Source of the DNA: an uncultured Rubrivivax sp.
GTDB lineage: Bacteria; Pseudomonadota; Gammaproteobacteria; Burkholderiales; Burkholderiaceae_C
NCBI GenBank assembly: GCA_937967345.1
Contig: CALBTN010000367.1
Span: 1-18,860, forward strand
Direction of reading: 5' to 3'
Length of the DNA: 18,860 bases
Shown: positions 15,097-18,860 of the stretch, piece after piece
How positions within the stretch are numbered: position 1 is the first letter of the stretch
Layout of the letters: each line of letters begins with the position of its first letter
Position numbers and translations under genes: made by a program
The notes under the pieces: generated by a model
The model's input: the letters and a program-made list of their open reading frames with translations, nothing else
Database searches by the model: none
What the model was told of the DNA's origin: nothing

Positions 15097-15993
15097 ATGA
15101 ACAAGCAACTGATCGCGCTGGCCCTGGTTGTGGCCGCCGCTGGCACCGCCTCGGCCCAGGCCCCCGACACGCTGGCCAAGATCAAGGAACGCGGCGCCGT
15201 CAACCTGGGCGTGCGCGACTCGTCCGGCCTGGCCTTCACCATCGGCGGCGGCAAGTACGTCGGCTTTCACACCGAGATGGCCGAGCGCATCGTCGATGAC
15301 CTGGGCAAGGAGCTCGGCAAGCCGCTGAAGATCAACTACCAGGTCATCACCTCGCAAAACCGCATCCCGCTGATCCAGAACGGCACGATCGACTTCGAAT
15401 GCGGCTCGACCACCAACAACCGCGCGCGCCAGAAGGACGTCGACTTCGCCTACACCACCTACGTCGAAGAGGTGCGCATGGCGGTCAACACCAAGTCCGG
15501 CATCAAGTCGATCAAGGACCTGAACGGCAAGACGATCGCCACCACCACCGGCACGACCTCGGTGCAGACGCTGCGCAGGAACGAGCGTGCCGAGGGCATC
15601 GACTTCAAGACCGTGCAAGGCAAGGACCACGCCGACAGCTTCTTGCTGCTGGAAGCCGGCCGCGCCGACGCGTTCGTGATGGACGGCTCGATCCTGGCGG
15701 CCAACATCGCCCGCGCCAAGAACCCGAAGGACTTCGCGATCGTCGGCGAGGTGCTGTCGGTCGAGCCGATCGCCTGCATGCTGCCCAAGGGCGACGAGAA
15801 GCTGCGCAAGGCGATCAACGCCAGCATCGTGCGCCAGATCAAGGATGGCTCGCTGGCCAAGCTGTACGACCGCTGGTTCATGCAGCCGATCCCGCCCAAC
15901 AACGTGACGCTGAACCTGCCGCTGTCGGCCAGCACCAAGGCGGCCTGGGACAACCCCAACGACAAGCCGATGGAAGACTACGGCAACAAGTAG
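15097..15993 (+). CDS. gltI: GltI, periplasmic glutamate/aspartate-binding protein
   Basis: A 298-residue solute-binding protein of ABC amino acid importers. The signal peptide is MNKQLIALALVVAAAGTASA with probable cleavage after Ala20 (TASA-QA). The mature protein closely resembles Escherichia coli GltI in ITSQNRIPLIQNGTIDFECG and STTNNRARQKDVDFAYT, TTTGTTSVQTL, the KDHADSFLLLEAGRADAFVMD stretch and the C-terminal IPPNNVTLNLPLS. It delivers glutamate and probably aspartate to GltJK. The ATG at 15097 has AAGGAA upstream; an in-frame ATG at 15055 would spoil the signal peptide. It is the first gene of the gltIJKL group and is followed by an intrinsic terminator. Confidence 0.93.
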   Translation: MNKQLIALALVVAAAGTASAQAPDTLAKIKERGAVNLGVRDSSGLAFTIGGGKYVGFHTEMAERIVDDLGKELGKPLKINYQVITSQNRIPLIQNGTIDFECGSTTNNRARQKDVDFAYTTYVEEVRMAVNTKSGIKSIKDLNGKTIATTTGTTSVQTLRRNERAEGIDFKTVQGKDHADSFLLLEAGRADAFVMDGSILAANIARAKNPKDFAIVGEVLSVEPIACMLPKGDEKLRKAINASIVRQIKDGSLAKLYDRWFMQPIPPNNVTLNLPLSASTKAAWDNPNDKPMEDYGNK

Positions 15994-16028
15994 GCCCCAG
16001 CGGCGTACTTGCTGATCGAGTCACCGCG

Positions 16029-16060
16029 ACGCCCACTTGAACCCAAGTGGGCGTTCTTTT
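16029..16060 (+). terminator. Intrinsic terminator between gltI and gltJ
   Basis: acgcccacttg (16029-16039) and caagtgggcgt (16044-16054) form a perfect 11-bp stem with a 4-base loop (aacc), followed by ttctttt (16054-16060). This is the best rho-independent terminator in the window. It sits 35 bp after the gltI stop and 42 bp before the gltJ start, so it should allow partial read-through and give more gltI than gltJKL message. Confidence 0.9.
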
Positions 16061-16090
16061 GTGTGAGGTGCGCGCCCGCGCGGCGGCCAC

Positions 16091-16096
16091 AGGAGG
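16091..16096 (+). promoter_or_regulatory. gltJ: gltJ ribosome binding site, deciding the start
   Basis: AGGAGG directly abuts the first in-frame ATG (16097), leaving no spacing. The next ATG, 16103, lies 6 bases downstream and is the better start; a third at 16109 is 12 bases away. This site therefore argues for the 252-residue form beginning MAMDWTVF. Confidence 0.75.
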
Positions 16097-16102
16097 ATGG
16101 TG

Positions 16103-16861
16103 ATGGCGATGGATTGGACCGTGTTCTGCCAGGACACCCTGTCGGGCGAGTTGGTCGCGGGCTGCTTCGGCCAAGGGCGCGACATCACCTACCTGAACTG
16201 GTTGTTCACGGCCTGGGGCTGGACGGTGTCGGTGTCGCTGACCGCGCTGGCGGTGGCGTTGATCGTCGGCTCGATCGTCGGCGTGATCCGCACGCTGCCC
16301 GACAGTCGGTGGCTGGCGCGGCTGGGCAATGCCTGGGTCGAGCTGTTTCGCAACATCCCGCTGCTGGTGCAGATCTTCCTGTGGTACTTCGTCGTGCCGG
16401 CGCTGGTGCCGCCGATGAAGAACCTGCCGCCGTTCATCCTGGTGGTGCTGGCACTGGGCTTGTTCACCTCGGCGCGCATCGCCGAGCAGGTGCGCGCCGG
16501 CATCCAGGCGCTGCCGCGCGGCCAGCGCTACGCCGGCATGGCGCTGGGTTTCACCACGCCGCAGTACTACCGCTACGTGCTGCTGCCGATGGCCTACCGC
16601 ATGGTCATCCCGCCGCTGACCAGCGAGTCGATGAACATCTTCAAGAACTCGGCCGTCGCCTTCGCGGTGTCGATCCCCGAGCTGACGCAGTACGCGCTGC
16701 AGGTCGGCGAGGAGACCGCGCGGCCGATCGAGGTCTATCTCGCGGTGACGGTGCTGTACGCGATCTCGGCGCTGGTGGTCAACCGCATCTTCGCCTGGAT
16801 CGAAAAGCGCGCCCGCGTGCCCGGCTTCGTCGCTGCCGGCACCGGCGCCGGGGGGCATTGA
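16103..16861 (+). CDS. gltJ: GltJ, glutamate/aspartate ABC importer permease
   Basis: A 252-residue inner-membrane permease of the polar amino acid family. Hydrophobic segments lie near 38-61, 84-104, 110-124 and 200-240, and the ATPase-coupling EAA loop EQVRAGIQALPRGQRYAGMA spans about 128-147. It forms the transmembrane pore with GltK. The start was chosen from the ribosome-binding site; an ATG six bases earlier is also in frame. Its stop is 1 bp before the gltK ATG, so the two are translated together. An intrinsic terminator separates it from gltI. Confidence 0.93.
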   Translation: MAMDWTVFCQDTLSGELVAGCFGQGRDITYLNWLFTAWGWTVSVSLTALAVALIVGSIVGVIRTLPDSRWLARLGNAWVELFRNIPLLVQIFLWYFVVPALVPPMKNLPPFILVVLALGLFTSARIAEQVRAGIQALPRGQRYAGMALGFTTPQYYRYVLLPMAYRMVIPPLTSESMNIFKNSAVAFAVSIPELTQYALQVGEETARPIEVYLAVTVLYAISALVVNRIFAWIEKRARVPGFVAAGTGAGGH

Positions 16862-16862
16862 G

Positions 16863-17531
16863 ATGCTGAATCTCGACTTCTCGATCCTGAACTGGGCGCT
16901 GATCCAGGACTTCATCCTCAAGGGGCTGTGGTTCAGCATCTTTCTGACCGCGGTGGCCACCGCCGGCGGCGTGTTCTTCGGCACGCTGCTGGCGCTGATG
17001 CGGCTGTCGGGCAAGAAGTGGCTCGACGCCCCGGCCGCGCTGTACGTCAACGTGATGCGCTCGGTGCCGCTGGTGATGGTGATCCTGTGGTTCTTCCTGC
17101 TGGTGCCGCTGCTGATCGGGCGGCCGATCGGCGCCGAGTACTCGGCCGTGGTCACCTTCATCGCCTTCGAGGCCGCGTACTTCAGCGAGATCATGCGCGC
17201 GGGCATCCAGTCGATCCCGCGCGGCCAGGTCTTCGCCGGCCAGGCGCTGGGCATGAGCTACCAGCAGAACATGACGCTGGTGATCCTGCCGCAGGCCTTT
17301 CGCAACATGCTGCCGGTGCTGCTGACGCAGACCATCATCCTGTTCCAGGACACCTCGCTGGTCTACGCGATCGGCGCCTACGACCTGCTCAAGGGCTTCG
17401 AGACCGCGGGCAAGAACTTCGGCCGGCCGATCGAGACCTACCTGATGGCCACCGTCACCTACTTCGCCGTCAGCTACACGCTGTCGAGCATCGTCAAGGC
17501 GATCAACAAGAAGATCGCCATCATCCGTTAG
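16863..17531 (+). CDS. gltK: GltK, glutamate/aspartate ABC importer permease
   Basis: A 222-residue inner-membrane permease, the partner of GltJ. It has hydrophobic segments near 14-46, 62-85 (with NVMRSVPLVMVILWFF), 92-108 and 185-212, and the EAA loop EIMRAGIQSIPRGQVFAGQALG at 109-130. The conserved RSVPLVM stretch is typical of GltK/GlnP-type permeases. It begins 1 bp after gltJ and is followed after 12 bp by gltL. Length is normal for GltK. Confidence 0.93.
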   Translation: MLNLDFSILNWALIQDFILKGLWFSIFLTAVATAGGVFFGTLLALMRLSGKKWLDAPAALYVNVMRSVPLVMVILWFFLLVPLLIGRPIGAEYSAVVTFIAFEAAYFSEIMRAGIQSIPRGQVFAGQALGMSYQQNMTLVILPQAFRNMLPVLLTQTIILFQDTSLVYAIGAYDLLKGFETAGKNFGRPIETYLMATVTYFAVSYTLSSIVKAINKKIAIIR

Positions 17532-17543
17532 GAGCACCCCGCC

Positions 17544-18293
17544 ATGGCAGAGCCGATGATCCGCATCAAGAACGTGTCCAAGTGGTACGGCCCGGTGCAG
17601 GTGCTCAATGACTGCAGCGTCGACATCGACAAGGGCGACGTGGTGGTGGTGTGCGGCCCGTCGGGCTCGGGCAAGTCCACGCTGATCAAGACCGTGAACG
17701 CGCTCGAGCCGTTCCAGAAGGGCGAGATCACGGTCAACGGCATCCCGCTGCACGACCCCAAGACCAACCTGCCGCAACTGCGCTCCAAGGTGGGCATGGT
17801 GTTCCAGCACTTCGAGCTGTTTCCGCACCTGTCGGTCACCGAGAACCTGACCATCGCGCAAATCAAGGTGCTGGGCCGCAGCGCCGACGAGGCCAAGACG
17901 CGCGGGCTGAAGATGCTCGACCGCGTCGGGCTGATGGCGCACAAGGACAAGTTCCCCGGCCAGTTGTCGGGCGGCCAGCAGCAGCGCGTGGCGATCGCGC
18001 GCGCGCTGTCGATGGACCCGATCGTCATGCTGTTCGACGAGCCGACCTCGGCGCTGGACCCGGAGATGGTCGGCGAGGTGCTCGACGTGATGGTCACGCT
18101 GGCCAAGGAAGGCATGACGATGATGGTGGTCACGCACGAGATGGGTTTCGCGCGCAAGGTCGCCAACCGCGTGATCTTCATCGATGTCGGCGGGCGCATC
18201 CTCGAGGACTGCGCGAAGGACGAGTTCTTCAACCACCCCGAGCACCGCCAGCCGCGCACCAAGGATTTCCTCAACAAGATCCTCGGCCACTGA
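17544..18293 (+). CDS. gltL: GltL, glutamate/aspartate ABC importer ATPase
   Basis: A 249-residue ATPase that drives GltJK. Walker A GPSGSGKST is at 38-46, Q-loop in MVFQHFELFPHLS (85-97), signature LSGGQQQR at 141-148, Walker B VMLFDEPTSALDPEM at 161-175 and the H-loop histidine in MVVTHEMGFA. The sequence is the standard polar amino acid importer ATPase and is complete. A ribosome site GGAG overlaps the gltK stop codon and is 9 bases from the ATG. It is followed after 24 bp by ppk2. Confidence 0.95.
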   Translation: MAEPMIRIKNVSKWYGPVQVLNDCSVDIDKGDVVVVCGPSGSGKSTLIKTVNALEPFQKGEITVNGIPLHDPKTNLPQLRSKVGMVFQHFELFPHLSVTENLTIAQIKVLGRSADEAKTRGLKMLDRVGLMAHKDKFPGQLSGGQQQRVAIARALSMDPIVMLFDEPTSALDPEMVGEVLDVMVTLAKEGMTMMVVTHEMGFARKVANRVIFIDVGGRILEDCAKDEFFNHPEHRQPRTKDFLNKILGH

Positions 18294-18317
18294 GCCGGGC
18301 CCGTCGCGGAACAGACC

Positions 18318-18860
18318 ATGGCCAAGGATTCCGCCGCCGCACGCAAGACCGCCACCCCGCGCGCCGCGCGCGGGGTGCGCGAAGCCAACGCGGGCGACAT
18401 CGCGCCGCGCCTGGGCGCACGCGCCATCGAGCGCCACGCGGTGCGCGAGGCCACGCTGGGCAAGCAGCAGGCGCAGGGCGAAGCGCTGCGCGACCTGCTG
18501 CGCCGCGCCGCGAAGTCGGCCCCGTCCGACACGGTCGAGGCCTTGAACGCGGTACTGGCCGGCGCATCCACCGACGACCTGCAAGCGCTCAAGCACCTGT
18601 TGCTGGACCAGCCCCGCAACAGGATCGACGCTGGCGGCGATCCCGACATGGAGCTGTCGGCGCGTTGGCGCGAGGGCGCCTATCCGTACCGCAACCTGAT
18701 GTCGCGCCGCAGCTACGAGGCGCAGAAGTACAAGCTGCAGGTCGAACTGCTGAAGCTGCAGGCCTGGGTCAAGGACAGCGGGCAGCGCATCCTGATCCTG
18801 TTCGAAGGCCGCGACGCCGCCGGCAAGGGCGGCACGATCAAGCGCTTCATGGAGCACCTG
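18318..18860 (+). CDS. ppk2: Polyphosphate kinase 2 (5' part, runs off the right edge)
   Basis: Partial gene: 181 codons, open to the window end. The kinase domain begins around residue 122 with YPYRNLMSRRSYEAQKYKLQ, followed by ILILFEGRDAAGKGGTIKRF holding the Walker A segment GRDAAGKGG (164-172), characteristic of PPK2. These enzymes phosphorylate nucleoside di- or monophosphates with polyphosphate, or the reverse. About 120 residues precede this domain: a basic Ala/Arg-rich start and a helical region (35-100) that is not part of the minimal kinase. The ATG at 18318 is the first in frame and only a weak purine-rich ribosome site (CGGAAC) precedes it, so the real start could be later. It lies 24 bp after gltL. 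Confidence 0.88.
   Translation, partial: MAKDSAAARKTATPRAARGVREANAGDIAPRLGARAIERHAVREATLGKQQAQGEALRDLLRRAAKSAPSDTVEALNAVLAGASTDDLQALKHLLLDQPRNRIDAGGDPDMELSARWREGAYPYRNLMSRRSYEAQKYKLQVELLKLQAWVKDSGQRILILFEGRDAAGKGGTIKRFMEHL

Noticed and set aside
16779..18857. Nearly 700-codon open frame antisense to gltK, gltL and ppk2
   Set aside because: Crosses three well-defined genes, rich in His, Gln, Arg and Val, with no domain signature; a GC-driven shadow.

Overview
The window reads as a chromosomal segment of a high-GC betaproteobacterium, most likely order Burkholderiales. The grounds are the gene order (ABC-2 exporter, ibaG, murA, then hisG onward), the codon use, the GltIJKL, PPK2 and PHA-system genes, and protein sequences that look betaproteobacterial. 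This is recognition from memory; no database was searched. Coding density is very high, no gap exceeds about 180 bp, and there are no tRNAs, rRNAs, IS elements or CRISPR arrays that I can see.

Left part (1-8636, all minus strand). Reading in the direction of transcription: a two-gene ABC-2 exporter (ATPase, permease), ibaG (BolA family), murA, hisG, hisD, an inserted RHH-antitoxin/PIN-toxin pair, hisC, hisB, hisH, and the first 36 codons of hisA running off the left edge. Most junctions are 4-base stop/start overlaps. The his genes cover several steps of histidine synthesis (HisG step 1, HisB, HisC, HisD late steps, HisH with the HisF expected beyond the left edge). HisG is the short form, which in known cases needs HisZ; no hisZ is in the window.

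The standout is the toxin-antitoxin module at 2502-3174, sitting inside the his operon between hisD and hisC. It has its own promoter-operator: a TTGACA box, a 17-bp spacer, and GAGAAT, with two interlocked perfect palindromes built from TCGTGT half-sites filling the spacer. The -35 box and most of the operator are also the last codons and stop of hisD, and the toxin stop codon overlaps the hisC start codon. The stretch 3181-3230 is 40% GC (counted), far below its surroundings. An autoregulated toxin-antitoxin promoter may therefore feed transcription into hisC-hisB-hisH-hisA.

Middle (8637-12460). A TetR regulator diverges from the exporter. Then comes an acyl-lipid group: a wax ester synthase/DGAT-like acyltransferase (minus), an acyl-CoA-binding protein (plus), and a PHA-system family protein (minus), the last two ending tail to tail in one perfect hairpin that contains both stop codons. 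A lipoprotein metallopeptidase of the COG4324 type follows. These suggest handling of acyl-CoA and storage lipid.

Right part (12642-18860, plus strand). An M20D amidohydrolase and an M14-like DUF2817 carboxypeptidase are followed by a glutamate/aspartate ABC importer in the order gltI-gltJ-gltK-gltL. A strong intrinsic terminator lies between gltI and gltJ and probably sets the excess of binding protein over membrane subunits. A polyphosphate kinase 2 gene with a long N-terminal extension begins 24 bp after gltL and runs off the right edge.
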